64,000 nucleotides of DNA from contig NC_073692.1 of the NCBI RefSeq assembly GCF_029784155.1, forward strand, positions 155,464,334 to 155,528,333. The letters run 5' to 3'. How positions within the stretch are numbered: the stretch's first letter is position 1; each line of letters begins with the position of its first letter. Below are positions 1 to 9,752 of this stretch, piece by piece. The translations under genes were made by a program, and so were the position numbers. The notes under the pieces were generated by a model. It ran no database searches. It was not told the origin of the DNA and was given only the letters and a program-made list of their open reading frames with translations. The stretch comes from Uranotaenia lowii (lineage: Eukaryota; Arthropoda; Insecta; Diptera; Culicidae).

Positions 1-908
1 TTGGCAGACGGGCGCAGTGGGTGGTAATATCACAAAGCTATTTTGCACACGAAGACGGCTGAAAGGAAACGAAAAAACAAACGAGCATTCGCTCAAATTT
101 TCTTGTTTTACTTTCAGAAATATATTTATTATATTTTTGTAAAGCATGTAATGTAGTTACGTCACAAGAATCGGTATGAAATTTTCTTTCTTTGGCATAT
201 AATTTTTTTGCCTAAACCTTACGATAACATAATCAAAATCCTGTGCAAAGCTGAGTTTAGGTGTAGGAATTGTATCAAAAATCCGAATTGATGAAATGTT
301 CGAAAACAGCTACCTTTGAAAATTCGTCATAAATTATGTATTTCGTATTTTACAAAATCTAAAGATGCCAAAATATGACCAATTACGTCAACTTTCCAAT
401 TAATTTTTTGAAATTTTTCTACTGTAACAGGAACAGCTTTGGCGGTTGACTGATTGAAAAGTACGGGTTTTACACAACTTTTTTACGTTTTTGTGGGCAT
501 GAACTTAAAAAAATTTGATAAAAATTTCCATATATGCAACATATAGATTCTAACTTCAGCTTTCTCAGGCACTAAGTGAAATTGTTTTCGTGCACTAAAT
601 AACTGATTTATAGCAATTTTTCTGAAGCATGTTTTTTCATAAAAAATTTCTTGGACTCAAAATAACTTTGAAATAATTGATTGTAGCTGAAAACTGTCTG
701 AGAAACATATTTGAGTCCCATTGGCCTTTCAAAACTATAAATTTTAAAGAAATCGGTTGAGAAACAAGAAAGTTTTAGCGGAAACAGTGTAAACCGTCAT
801 TTGACCGCTCGCAGTATGAATAGGTATATACAAAGTGTCGGTATGTTTAGGGTTAAAGAAACAGAACAAACTGAGCCAGTGAACAAATTGTAATATTGGC
901 AACTTTCC

Positions 909-1008
909 AAAATTTGGTGAAATGTGTTAATTTAATCGGTTTTTTTTAAACTTGCCAATGGCAAGATTGAAAACAAACCGATAAAAATTACACATGTCAC
1001 CAAAATTT
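909..1008. repeat. Imperfect 100-bp palindrome
   Basis: The left arm (about 909-957) reads as an imperfect reverse complement of the right arm (about 959-1008). Both arms carry a TTTGGTGA-type block and an ATCGGTTT block. The centre at 951-965, CTTGCCAATGGCAAG, is self-complementary except for the middle base. A small foldback repeat or the remnant of a MITE is the likeliest reading; no target duplication was identified. Confidence 0.6.
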
Positions 1009-1273
1009 CATTAAAGACAAAACTTACAAAGCAAAATCTGACATATTGCGTCAAAACTGACCAAAATTGACAATTGTTACCAGGATCATTGATATCTAAT
1101 CCGATATCCATTTTAAAACCCCGAGGTTCCTTTCATTTGCCGTTAAGGTGCATATCAATTTGAAGGGTCTTACATTTGACATCCGTATTTTTCTGCAGCG
1201 ATGGCGGGCGATACTTCGCCCAACGCCCAGCAAAGGTTTCCCTTAGAAGGAGAAACCAGATAAGGGACGCGAG

Positions 1274-1367
1274 CGGACGGAGCACACCATCTTAATTTCT
1301 CTCATACCGCTCGAGCTTATGTCGTTCGTGAGAGCATGAGAGGAATCGAGTTGGTGTGCATCGTCCG
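1274..1367. repeat. Imperfect inverted repeat hairpin
   Basis: CGGACG followed by AGCACACCA at 1274-1289 pairs with TGGTGTGCA followed by CGTCCG at 1352-1367. Inside that stem, a TCTCTCAT block opposes ATGAGAGGA. The element is more GC-rich than its surroundings. Whether it is a MITE remnant or a chance stem is not clear. Confidence 0.45.
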
Positions 1368-1470
1368 AATCAAACGCCAAAAATTTCTCCATTTAGTAGC
1401 ATTGACTCAAACTTTTAGCCTGTGCCCAAACCGCGAACGTTTTGTGCTAAAATTTTAGAGGAGTTACGAC

Positions 1471-1932
1471 TAGAGGTGCCAGATGTCCATATTTATCAGG
1501 ATTTGTCCTGATTTTCGAGAGACCGTCCTGATTTTTCAAAAACTATCGAATTGTCCTGATTTTTGAAAATTGTCTCTAAAATGTCCTGATTTGTCCTGAT
1601 TTTCATCAAACTTCTTAAATATGATCGAATTTGTTGTTAAAGTATGAGAAAATCGAATAAATAGCTTAAAATAGTTAAACCCATTTAACAGATGTAAATC
1701 TTCAGTTCAGATGATATTTAAATGGTGTTTTTCGATATGTACTACTGGCCAGCCAACGAGCTGCGTTCTGTTGTTGCATAAATCAAAGCGTTTATAGCAC
1801 TGTATTGCGCCTTTCTTTATGCAATCTTAGCTGAAATTCTTATTATTTTCATGAATTAAGAGGTGTCCTAAAAAATCCTGATTTTTAACATCGCGTTGTC
1901 CTGATTTTTGACGAAACCGCCTGGCACCCATG
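1471..1932 (+). mobile_element. hAT-like MITE with 8-bp target duplication
   Basis: The element starts TAGAGGTGCCAG and ends CTGGCACCCATG, so the ends form short terminal inverted repeats. It is flanked on both sides by GTTACGAC (1463-1470 and 1933-1940), an 8-bp direct repeat. An 8-bp target duplication plus CAGAGGTG-type ends is the known signature of hAT transposons. The 462-bp interior has no coding potential and contains several repeats of a TGTCCTGATTTT motif near both ends, so it would need a transposase supplied in trans. Two more ends of the same family, with the fuller CAGAGGTGCCAG terminus, lie near 3030 and 3077. Confidence 0.75.
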
Positions 1933-1973
1933 GTTACGACGCAAGCGGGAATCTGTCAGATAATTTTGTAGTA

Positions 1974-2513
1974 AATTTGAAAAAGGGCGAACGCGCCAAA
2001 TGTAAACAAACCTAGCGTAGTATTTCATAAGGGCGAAACTAGCAGTTAGCTCTGAACGAGAAAAACGCGTTTGAAATTTCGGAACATTTAATCAAATCCT
2101 GTTAGAACATCGCGAGGGGAGGGGGGATGATAAAAAAAATAATGCGAAACACAAATAAATTGGAATAAATAGCACGAAACTTTGTGTGCAACAAAATTGC
2201 ATATTGCATTATTGCACAAAATCTATAACTCAAGTAATTTTTCATCAAATAAATCAAAAAAATCAAGAGTACAAAAGGTGAAATAATCTTCCCAAATTTG
2301 AGTTTAAATTTTGTAATCTATCGGATTTTTGATTTTTTTTCAAAATTCACATAAAATATTTCAAACCTTATCTATCTCCCCCTACGGGTTTTTTTTTGTA
2401 AATTTCGGGGTGACAAAAGAAGAAATTGAGCTGTAATGCAGGTCTTCGCACGGTACTTTTTCACTCAGCTGACAACTCGATTTGTTTACATTTGGCCGTA
2501 CGTCCTTTTGAAA
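1974..2513. mobile_element. MITE-like element with about 35-bp terminal inverted repeats
   Basis: Sequence at 1976-2010 matches the reverse complement of 2481-2513: both contain TTTGAAAA or TTTCAAAA, then GG.CG, then CCAAATGTAAACAAA. TA dinucleotides lie just outside both ends (1972-1973 and 2514-2515), which would fit a Tc1/mariner-type TA target duplication. There is no open frame inside. The TIR pairing is visible; the superfamily is inference. Confidence 0.5.
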
Positions 2514-2645
2514 TAATCGATACCGCTGCTGATCTCATGCTGGGTAGGGAAAATCGAATCTTATTGGAAAAAATGTCATACTGGAATCAACTCATCTAGT
2601 AGTAGCGGGACAAGTTGTTGAAGAAAAATATTAAAAATACATATT

Positions 2646-2945
2646 TTAAATATTGTCGGGTATAAATCGTTATTAAGAAAATTGACAAAATTGACAAAAC
2701 ATATTAACAAAATTGATGAAACAGAAAAAAACTATCCAAAATGACAAAATTGAAAATTGACAAAACTGATAAAAATTTCAAAATTGACAAAATTGACACA
2801 ATTGGCAAAATTGGTGAAATTGATAAAATTGGCAAAATTGACAAAATTGGCAAAATTGACAAATTTGACAAAATTGACAATATTGACAAAGTTAACAAAT
2901 CCGGCAAAGTTAACAAATCTGACAAAATTGACAAATCAGGATAAT
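2646..2945. repeat. TTGACAAAA-type 9-bp minisatellite
   Basis: About 300 bp of 9-bp units close to ATTGACAAA and ATTGGCAAA. It is open in several frames on both strands only because the unit length is divisible by three. The encoded peptides (DKIDKIGKI on plus, LSILSILPI on minus) are pure repeat and I do not call them genes. Degenerate copies continue at 3180-3500 and 3781-3935. The array adjoins the inner side of a hAT-like end at 3030. Confidence 0.85.
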
Positions 2946-3030
2946 TCACAATTCGAAAGTTTTTGAAAATTCAGACAACCTCTCGAAAGTCAGAACAAAT
3001 CCTAAAAAATCAAGACACCTGGCACCTCTG
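2944..3030 (-). mobile_element. Partial hAT-like MITE end, minus strand
   Basis: Read on the minus strand from 3030, this begins CAGAGGTGCCAGGTGTC and continues with the GATTTTT, GATTTGT and TTTCGAGAG blocks seen at the start of the 1471-1932 element. The other terminus is not recognisable; its interior may run into the GACAAA minisatellite. It faces a plus-strand copy across a 46-bp spacer. Confidence 0.65.
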
Positions 3031-3076
3031 ACGTGCATTACAATTGTTCAGTTTTTGTTGTTGTTTCTCTTGTGCT

Positions 3077-3165
3077 CAGAGGTGCCAGGTGTCCTATTAA
3101 TCAGGATTTGTCCTGATTTTCGAGAGACCGTCATTATTTTTTTTTAAGTTTCAAAAGTTCTCTCT
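3077..3165 (+). mobile_element. Partial hAT-like MITE end, plus strand
   Basis: CAGAGGTGCCAGGTGTCC is followed by CAGGATTTGTCCTGATTTT and CGAGAGACCGTC. This closely follows the left end of the 1471-1932 element (same family). The distal terminus is not found; the sequence fades into degenerate GACAAA repeats. Confidence 0.65.
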
Positions 3166-3179
3166 GAGTGAATGAAAAA

Positions 3180-3500
3180 ATTATAAATATGTCTTAACTA
3201 AAAAATTTGACAAAATTCTTAAACTCGACAAATTAAACCAAAATGACAAACATGACAAATTTGAAAAAAGAAATGACAAATATAACCAAAATGACGACAT
3301 TCACAAAATGACAAATTTCACATAATTGACCAAATTTGCAAATTTTACAAAAATGCAAAATCTGTTAAATTTTCTAAACTTGACAAAACTGATTAAAATC
3401 GTAAGAATAACAAAATTGAATTTTTTTTTCACAAATAAAATTACAAATATTTTTTTACTGATACTGATAGAATAATACAAAACTGACCAAATTTTCAATA
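3180..3500. repeat. Degenerate GACAAA repeat tract
   Basis: Irregular GACAAA, ACAAAAT and ATGACAAA units in AT-rich DNA. This is the same family as 2646-2945 but more decayed. The 65-residue minus-strand open frame across it is low complexity and is not called. Confidence 0.55.
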
Positions 3501-3512
3501 GACGCTTTCTTC

Positions 3513-3776
3513 TAAAAGCAAACCTTGGGGACGGGGACGGGGACTACAGAGACTTGCATAGTGAGTTAGCTTTATATTCGGCAATAACATCTCGAGACCA
3601 ATCGATCCTAACCCTTCGGATATCGTAAGTTACCCTACTTACGAATCCATCCCTTGAACGTCCCATACAGCTGTTATTAAATGGATATGTTGTAACTTAC
3701 GGTGACTTGTTGATGAAGCCTTAGCCACAACTGCGGAACGACCGTGCACCCAAGGTGCCTACCATACATACATACA
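3513..3776. mobile_element. Possible 3' end of a retroelement (clade unknown)
   Basis: A block of unusually balanced base composition sits in AT-rich DNA. It starts near a GGGGAC-rich motif (about 3529-3544) and ends CCATACATACATAC, a short microsatellite tail of the kind that ends some non-LTR retrotransposons and SINEs. It contains a small stem, CGTAAGT facing ACTTACG. There is no open frame. Identification rests on composition and tail only. Confidence 0.3.
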
Positions 3777-3780
3777 AACA

Positions 3781-3935
3781 AAATTAACAAAAACTACATG
3801 AATTGATAATATTTACAAATCGGACAAATTGGATAACGATGACCAAAATGACAAAAACTATACAAACTTAATATACAAAATTGACCAACTTGACAATTTG
3901 CCTTAATTAACAAAACTGACACAAATATGACTAAT
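3781..3935. repeat. Degenerate GACAAA repeat tract
   Basis: ACAAAT, GACAAAT and TGACCAA units again, more diverged than the 2646 array. It directly follows the microsatellite tail at 3776. Confidence 0.45.
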
Positions 3936-5960
3936 ACATATCTCATGATTGAGAGTAAGTGAGATGCAAATATGCTTCCACCCAACTATTTTTTGCAAAT
4001 CCCCGTATCCTGCACTACAGAGGTTTCTCAGAATAAACGTTGAATCATTTGAAACACATGGCTGGGCATCCATTTTTTAAATAATATTCTTTAATATGAT
4101 TTTCGGTTTTTATCAGGAATTAAGTATATTGTGTCTTGCATATGCATCCAAAGATAATTAACACTCTGGAAGAAAGGCTACAATCCACTGTCAAGTGTAT
4201 TAAATCGGGTTTTTTAAACGTCCTTGGTCCTTGACATCCCTTCTCTGTTCCAAACTACTCATTGGTAGTGCAATTTTCTGCCGAATTTTTGACAGTAATA
4301 GTCACTTAGAGACTGTAAAATATCCGGAACAACCGTAGAGAAAACCAATTTTCGAAACCAATCTTAACATTCCCGATTTAACAAAAACCACTTCAAAATA
4401 ATGTACTAGGCTGTGAATGATCAATTAACAGTCTAAACTAGCCATTTTAATAAAATTGAACAGTGTTTTTACCAAGGGTTTCACGAATTTCTTTTGAAGG
4501 GCATTTTTAAACGTACTCAAAAATCGTTAAAAAAAAACCCGCTTTGATAATTAAAGAACAATTCATTTCTGATGCATGTGTCTAAAAGCTCATAAGATAA
4601 TAATCAAAAAATTAGAAGTAAGGCCGCTTAACAAAAGAAGCGATTTAAAAATTACTCCAAATGGTAGTACAATAATATTTGATCAATCTTAATATTCAAT
4701 GGCACATTATTATTTCTGTCATATTCTGTAACTTTCTATTTAGAATTCTATAAATCTTCTGGAAACGCTCTTAATAGAATAAGTGAATTTATCGGACATT
4801 AGATAGGCTGGTATGAATCATATGCTACTTTTTGGTGCAACGGCCATGTTTTTTACTTCAGAAATTCCCACAGGGAATTTCAAACATCACGCGAGTCGAG
4901 ATAATATTTGAAAAAGATCTGTGAGCCGGCGCAAATAAAACCGGCTTTCCTTCTCTTGAAAAAGAAAATCTTTAAAATGCATAAAAAATCATTAAAATGT
5001 CTTTTAAAAATTGAAATAAAAAAGATTAACCGTTAGGACAGAAGCAACAAACCGCCGCTTTATTGAAAGGGAAAATTTTGATATTTCTTTATTACTTTTT
5101 ATTTGGTTCATAAATGCTGTTTATATGTGGTCGATTCCAGCCGGTTGCATAAGCTGGGATGCCATGCATTTTAATCGGAATGGTTTTTCGTTGGTAACAA
5201 TCTTTTTTGAATTTTTATATTTTAAAATTTAATTTGTTTGGGAGATTAAGAAATTATTTTCTTCATTTATATTAAAACTCTACATAGCAACCTATAAATT
5301 TCAACTTTGTTTTTAAGGTTGCCGCTACAAGTAAAAGCAAAGCATAACTCGAATGCTATAAATAAAATCATAAAACTTTTTTCTGCAAAACTGACAAAAT
5401 AAAAACTTTCGGTAATTCAAAGATACTAAATTTGTAAAATTAGGCCCGGTGGATCCTTATAATTTTAATTCTAAGTTTTTGTGTTTCCCAGCTTAGTTGT
5501 CTTTGCGGTACTTTTTGTGTTAATATTTTTAATAATCAAATATTTAGCTATTCAGATTTTGCTATATTTTTTTTAAAGTTTTTTGTAATGTCCAGAAGAT
5601 TTGAGATGTTTTTTTCTGGCAAGCACATTAAGCCATCGGGGTTTTTTTGAAGAATTTTGAGCTTGGGCATTTCAATGTTTGCGGTTCTTTTCCATGATTG
5701 CAAAACTTTGCATCAACGTTTTTAAGAGATTTAAAAGTACATTACTGTAGGAAATACAATTTCATAACTTGCATGTCTTAAATCCTTTGAATACGAACGA
5801 GCCTCATCAACATATTTGGTCGTAAAAACTTTTTGCTCATTCTGTAAAACTTTCATTAAACTATGACATAAATATTATAATCAGATTCTTACAAGTCATG
5901 ATAATACATTCTTCAGAAAGATGTATCAAAATCAAAACTTTCATTCACAATCAACGTTAA
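3936..5960. other. AT-rich intergenic DNA, nothing identified
   Basis: About 2 kb with no open frame of useful length, no RNA gene and no clear repeat boundary that I can recognise. Confidence 0.6.
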
Positions 5961-5964
5961 CGTT

Positions 5965-6437
5965 TCACACGGAAATTCAAAAAGGAAGAACCTCACTCGA
6001 TAAAATATTAACTGAACGAGATTTCGCAGCTTTGCTTAAGACATAAATAAAAAAAAACTAATTCTTATCATCAACCTGATTGTACTGAGCTTTTAATAGT
6101 ATGTTCTCTATAAAAATGTTTAAAAAAAAGTATAACTGGCCTTTAACATTCATCAAGTATAACTGACAGTTTTTAAAAAGTCGTGGTATGTTCAGCTTTT
6201 TTCTGAACTATAAAACTTGTTTCATTGTTCAAGAGCTTGCACAAATATTATTCCATGGCATCTCTGCATTCCAAAAAGTAGTTTTTCTGCTCGTGATTCT
6301 CAGTCTGAGAAAGCGTTGACATTCAAGACAAGAACCGTTTGTGATACTCACGATGAGATTACCTAGCATCACACTGAGATTCAAAAAGGGAAAATCTCAC
6401 TCAAAAAAATCTCAATCTCATGAGATTTCGCAACCTT
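5965..6437. repeat. Pair of diverged direct repeats about 400 bp apart
   Basis: About 70 bp at 5970-6036 resembles 6370-6437. Both have ACAC.GA.ATTCAAAAAGG, then CTCACTC, then GAGATTTCGCA, in the same order and orientation. This suggests an old local duplication or two copies of a dispersed repeat. The 81-residue open frame over the second copy has no recognisable similarity and is not called as a gene. Confidence 0.4.
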
Positions 6438-6440
6438 GGG

Positions 6441-6652
6441 TAGGTGTACAAATCTCGCACCCCTCACGTAGCCGCGAGAGAAACAAATCCTTTAGCTCTC
6501 TTTTTGTCGCTCACCAAATCTACCACCCAACCCAGCAGCAGGAGGAACTGCCGTCTCGTTGCATGTTTTTTTTCTTCGGGTTTTGATGGCTAGGGCAAAT
6601 TTGCCCAACTCGCCAGCCGCGTGGTTTGTTGATTGATTGTGCTCATGCTGAT
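6441..6652 (+). repeat. Left copy of an inverted dispersed repeat
   Basis: This 212-bp segment is the reverse complement of 13486-13639, with a few substitutions. Shared blocks include GTGTACAAATCTCGCACCCC, CTCACCAAATCTACCACCCA and GGTTTGTTGATTGATTGTGC. The right copy lacks about 55 bp that lie here between GCCGTCTCG and CCGCGTGG. The two copies enclose the minisatellite, foldback and retrotransposon. Confidence 0.8.
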
Positions 6653-6900
6653 ACCTCTTTGCGTAGTAAATGTTTTGATTTTAAAATAGAGAAAGATTAT
6701 TTCTCCAAATTGAAATAAACTTCTTGAATCTTTTTAGATATTTTATCATTAGAATTCTTCAGTGATACCTACATTTGTTTTGAATGTTATTATGGTTCTT
6801 TTCTTTTATATCAAGCAGTATCACTGCAAGAGAAACAAAATCTTTGATTTAAGTAACAAATATTCTGAAATTTTATTCAGAAACTTTAATCAGAAATAAG
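6653..6900. other. AT-rich spacer, nothing identified
   Basis: No gene or clear repeat. Towards the end it shows degenerate TTCTGAAA and TTCAGAAA motifs that lead into the TCTGAA minisatellite. Confidence 0.5.
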
Positions 6901-7278
6901 AATCTGAAATCTGAATCTGAAATCTGAATCTGAAATCTGGAATCTGAAATCAGAATCTGAATCTGAAATCTGAATCTGAAATCTGAATCTAAAATCTGAA
7001 TATGAAATCTGAATCTGAATCTGAAATCTGAATCTGAAATCTGAATCTGAAATCTGAAATCTGAAATCTGAAATCTGAATCTGAAATCTGAATCTGAAAT
7101 CTGAAATCTGAATCTGAAATCTGAATCTGAAATGTGAATATGAATTCTGAAATCTGAATCTGAAATCTGAATTCTGAATCTGAATTCTGAATCTGAATTC
7201 TGAATCTGAATTCTGAATCTGAATTCTGAATCTGAATTCTGAATCTGAATTCTGAATCTGAATTCTGAATCTGAATTC
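6901..7278. repeat. TCTGAA-type minisatellite, left part
   Basis: Tandem units of about 13 bp in two flavours. From 6901 to about 7160 the unit is mainly AAATCTGAATCTG. From about 7160 to 7278 it is AATCTGAATTCTG, giving a GAATTC every 13 bp. The array resumes in the same orientation at 7853 beyond the foldback, so it was once continuous. The repetitive minus-strand open frame is an artefact of the repeat. Confidence 0.9.
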
Positions 7279-7818
7279 TTTTTTGTAAATTATTTTTCGG
7301 CATATCGGTGAAAAGTAGTTCTGAAATTGATAAAGATGGATAGAGAAGTGAGGAGAAAATTTACAGATGTTGAAAAGAGCGAAAGAGCATTTTTGCGAGG
7401 AAACTTATTAACGTACACCATACTTTACCCTGCAACATTTCATTATTTAGGAGAAGTAGTACCGGGATAGAGGTGGCACTACCTTAACCTATACAATGAA
7501 ATCTGGTTGGTCCGAAGTCTACATGTGGTGAACACGTATACTCCGGACGGGCCCGTCCGGTACGGTAAGTATACGTGACTTCGGACCAACCAGATTTCAT
7601 TGTATAGGTTAAGGTAGTGCCACCTCTATCCCGGTACTACTTCTCCTAAATAATGAAATATTGCAGGGTAAAGTATGGTGTACGTTAATAAGTTTCCTCG
7701 CAAAAATGCTCTTTTGCTCTTTTCAACATCTGTAAATTTTCTCCTCACTTCTCTATCCATCTTTATCAATTTCAGAACTACTTTTCACCGATATGCCGAA
7801 AAATAATTTACGAAAAAC
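7279..7818. mobile_element. Foldback element with near-identical 235-bp arms
   Basis: The left arm 7285-7519 is the reverse complement of 7577-7812, with two mismatches that I can see (in the GAGCGAAAGAG and TGCAACATTTC stretches). The about 57-bp middle holds a perfect 18-bp palindrome, CCGGACGGGCCCGTCCGG, at 7543-7560. The arms are not perfectly centred on it: the left side carries about 14 extra bases beyond the arm and the right side about 7. A T-run/A-run extends the inverted repeat slightly outward. There is no coding potential. It interrupts the AATTCTG part of the TCTGAA minisatellite. On the right side about 32 bp of non-arm, non-satellite sequence (7821-7852) remains. A TIR-only non-autonomous DNA element or foldback transposon is likely. 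Confidence 0.8.
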
Positions 7819-7852
7819 TTAATTAACGGTGGTTAACTTATCTAAAAAAAAG

Positions 7853-8383
7853 AATCTGAATTCTGAATCTGAATTCTGAATCTGAATTCCGAATCTGAAT
7901 TCTGAATCTGAATTCTGAATCTGAATTCAGAATCTGAATTCTGAATCTGAATTCTGAATCTGAATTCTGAATCTGAATTCTGAATCTGAATTCTGAATCT
8001 GAATTCTGAATCTGAATTCTGAATCTGAATTCTGAATCTGAATTCTGAATCTGAATTCTGAATCTGAATTCTGAATCTGAATTCTGAATCTGAATTCTGA
8101 ATCTGAATTCTGAATTCTGAATCTGAATTCTGAATCTGAATTCTGAATCTGAATTCTGAATCTGAATTCTGAATCTGAATTCTGAATCTGAATTCTGAAT
8201 CTGAATTCTGAATCTGAATTCTGAATCTGAATTCTGAATTCTGAATCTGAATTCTGAATCTGAATTCTGAATCTGAAATCTGAATCTGAAATCTGAATCT
8301 GAAATCTGAATCTGAAATCTGAATTAGAAATCTGAATCTGAAATTTGAATCTGAATCTGAAATCTGTAATCTGCAATCTGAAA
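7853..8383. repeat. TCTGAA-type minisatellite, right part
   Basis: This continues the 6901-7278 array in the same orientation. It is AATTCTG-type from 7853 to about 8275, then AAATCTG-type to the start of the retrotransposon. Unit types are thus arranged symmetrically around the foldback. Long minus-strand frames encode only FRFRIQIQNSDSE repeats. Confidence 0.9.
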
Positions 8384-8418
8384 TCAGTTCGTCTTTAGAC
8401 GCCGAGTTGAACAGTCGA
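8384..8418 (+). promoter_or_regulatory. Internal Inr + DPE core promoter of the non-LTR element
   Basis: TCAGTT at 8384-8389 matches the arthropod initiator TCAKTY, with the A (+1) at 8386. AGTCG at 8413-8417 falls at +28 to +32 and matches the downstream promoter element consensus RGWYV at its required spacing. There is no TATA box. Inr+DPE internal promoters are known from insect non-LTR elements such as jockey and I; their presence at the very junction with the minisatellite argues that the 5' end is complete. Confidence 0.7.
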
Positions 8419-8540
8419 CTTTTCACTATCGAGCGGCTTATTCTTCGAGTGTGTAGCTATAGCTACTGTTATCCAAAAGTTTTGTCATTGTTCGGTTTGG
8501 AGCAGTGACCATCTTAAATCGGAAAACAATTAAAGACAAA

Positions 8541-9752
8541 ATGGAGGAAGCACGCGCAAACTCATTACGCATTTACTTTGGCCCGGGAAAGCAGGAACCG
8601 TCAGAGTTGGGAATCTTCCAATTCATGAAAGAGAAGATGAAGCTGTCTTCAGAAACTTTACTGGCTATGTATAAAGAGCCAAAGGAATATTGCGTGTATG
8701 TAAAGTTTAAGACGGAAGACCAACTTAAAGAAGCACTACTGCGATTGCCAACATCAATGCAATTCCAGTACGACAAGAACGTGTCAACTACCGTAACGTT
8801 TTCTGCTGCTTCTTGCGTATTTAAATATGTTAGAGTTTTTAATCTCCCTCCTGAGATTGATGACGCCGAAATATCCGAAGTTCTATCGAAGTTTGGCATT
8901 ATCCAGAGAATGGTACGAGAAAGGTATGGAGCGGACACCGGCTTTCCCATTTGGACATCGGTTAGAGGTGTGCACATGGAGGTCCAGAACGAGATTCCAT
9001 CCACTTTACATGTACGCAACTATCAGGCCCGTGTGTACTATGATGGGCTCCAGCACAAATGCTTTGTGTGTGGCAGCAAAGATCACGTCAAGGTTAACTG
9101 CCCAAAACGTGTTCGAGTCAACGATCGGCTTAACCAAAATCAAGCAGCTCCAGCAAGTTACAGTGCAGTCGCAGCTGGTTCAAGTCGTTGGTTCCCGAGT
9201 TTCAAAAGCAAGCAGAAGAAAGATGAAGGAGGTATGGTTGTTTTGGGCAATGCTATAGCAAAAAAATCGAGTATAGCACCGCAGACCGACAGTTCCGAAA
9301 AAACGGTTTGTACAACGATGATCGAGCACAGCCAGATCGACAGCGGAAGTTCGGCAGGAAAACCGAACGACACGGAGGAAGCAGAAGCACGAGGGAAATT
9401 CGCTTCGGAAACCGATGAACAGAGCTTTATCGGCAAGCAAGGTGAAGAACCGTCCGAGTTGGTAGAGCTTTCCGATGGCGAAATGTCGGCGGCGAACGAT
9501 GCCGATGACGAGGAGGGCTTCAGACAGGTTGCGGCAAAAAGAACGAAGCGTGGACGAGTGACGAACAAGAGCGAAGGTAGAAGCGAATCCGAAACATCAT
9601 CTGAGGCCGATCCCAAAGCGAGAGGTGGCGTCTCGACGCCAACTATTTCCATCGCGCAGAGTATGCTGACTAGAGGTAGGTCGAAGCAAAGAAAAGTGTC
9701 GGAGAGCAATAAAAAAAGTGGGGAGGTGGGTGTTGGAGAATCGAAAGAGTAA
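8541..9752 (+). CDS. Non-LTR retrotransposon ORF1 protein (RRM-like, CCHC)
   Basis: This is the nucleic-acid-binding ORF1 protein of the element, which in this family coats the element RNA and assists reverse transcription. The protein is 403 aa. The ATG at 8541 is chosen because it lies in AAAATGG, a strong start context; the frame opens slightly upstream but only with a GTG. Residues about 92-169 look like an RRM-type fold (VRVFNLPPEIDDAEISEVL as first strand and helix). A CX2CX4HX4C zinc knuckle follows, with C174, C177, H182 and C187. From about 190 on the chain is hydrophilic and probably disordered, with an acidic stretch (SDGEMSAANDADDEE) and basic KRTKRGR. The layout matches Tx1/L1-type ORF1 proteins. 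It is clearly more GC-rich than ORF2. I see no frameshift or internal stop. Confidence 0.85.
   Translation: MEEARANSLRIYFGPGKQEPSELGIFQFMKEKMKLSSETLLAMYKEPKEYCVYVKFKTEDQLKEALLRLPTSMQFQYDKNVSTTVTFSAASCVFKYVRVFNLPPEIDDAEISEVLSKFGIIQRMVRERYGADTGFPIWTSVRGVHMEVQNEIPSTLHVRNYQARVYYDGLQHKCFVCGSKDHVKVNCPKRVRVNDRLNQNQAAPASYSAVAAGSSRWFPSFKSKQKKDEGGMVVLGNAIAKKSSIAPQTDSSEKTVCTTMIEHSQIDSGSSAGKPNDTEEAEARGKFASETDEQSFIGKQGEEPSELVELSDGEMSAANDADDEEGFRQVAAKRTKRGRVTNKSEGRSESETSSEADPKARGGVSTPTISIAQSMLTRGRSKQRKVSESNKKSGEVGVGESKE

Larger units (their letters stand above)
1..1470. other. AT-rich intergenic DNA, no gene seen
   Basis: I see no long open frame or RNA gene. The stretch contains two hairpin-forming repeats, listed separately (909-1008 and 1274-1367). 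The rest is AT-rich unique-looking sequence, probably old repeat debris that I cannot assign. Confidence 0.6.

Noticed and set aside
2704..2966. Three overlapping open frames on both strands (DKIDKIGK, TKLTKLTN and LSILPILS repeats)
   Set aside because: A 9-bp repeat keeps every frame open; this is not coding evidence.
6341..6586. 81-codon plus-strand ORF
   Set aside because: It lies across a dispersed repeat whose inverted copy at 13486-13639 carries an internal deletion and is not open; no domain is recognised.
7279..7818. Foldback as a sequencing or assembly artefact
   Set aside because: The arms differ at two positions and are offset by unequal insertions near the centre, which a simple read-through artefact would not produce; still worth checking with reads.
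6989..8426. Long minus-strand open frames (104, 149 and 194 codons) encoding FRFRIQIQNSDSE repeats
   Set aside because: They are translations of the 13-bp TCTGAA minisatellite; several frames are open at once and no start context or domain is present.
8573..9709. Antisense and alternative-frame ORFs over the ORF1 region
   Set aside because: They overlap the well-supported ORF1 frame, which has zinc knuckle and RRM-like features; the shadow frames have no recognisable motif.
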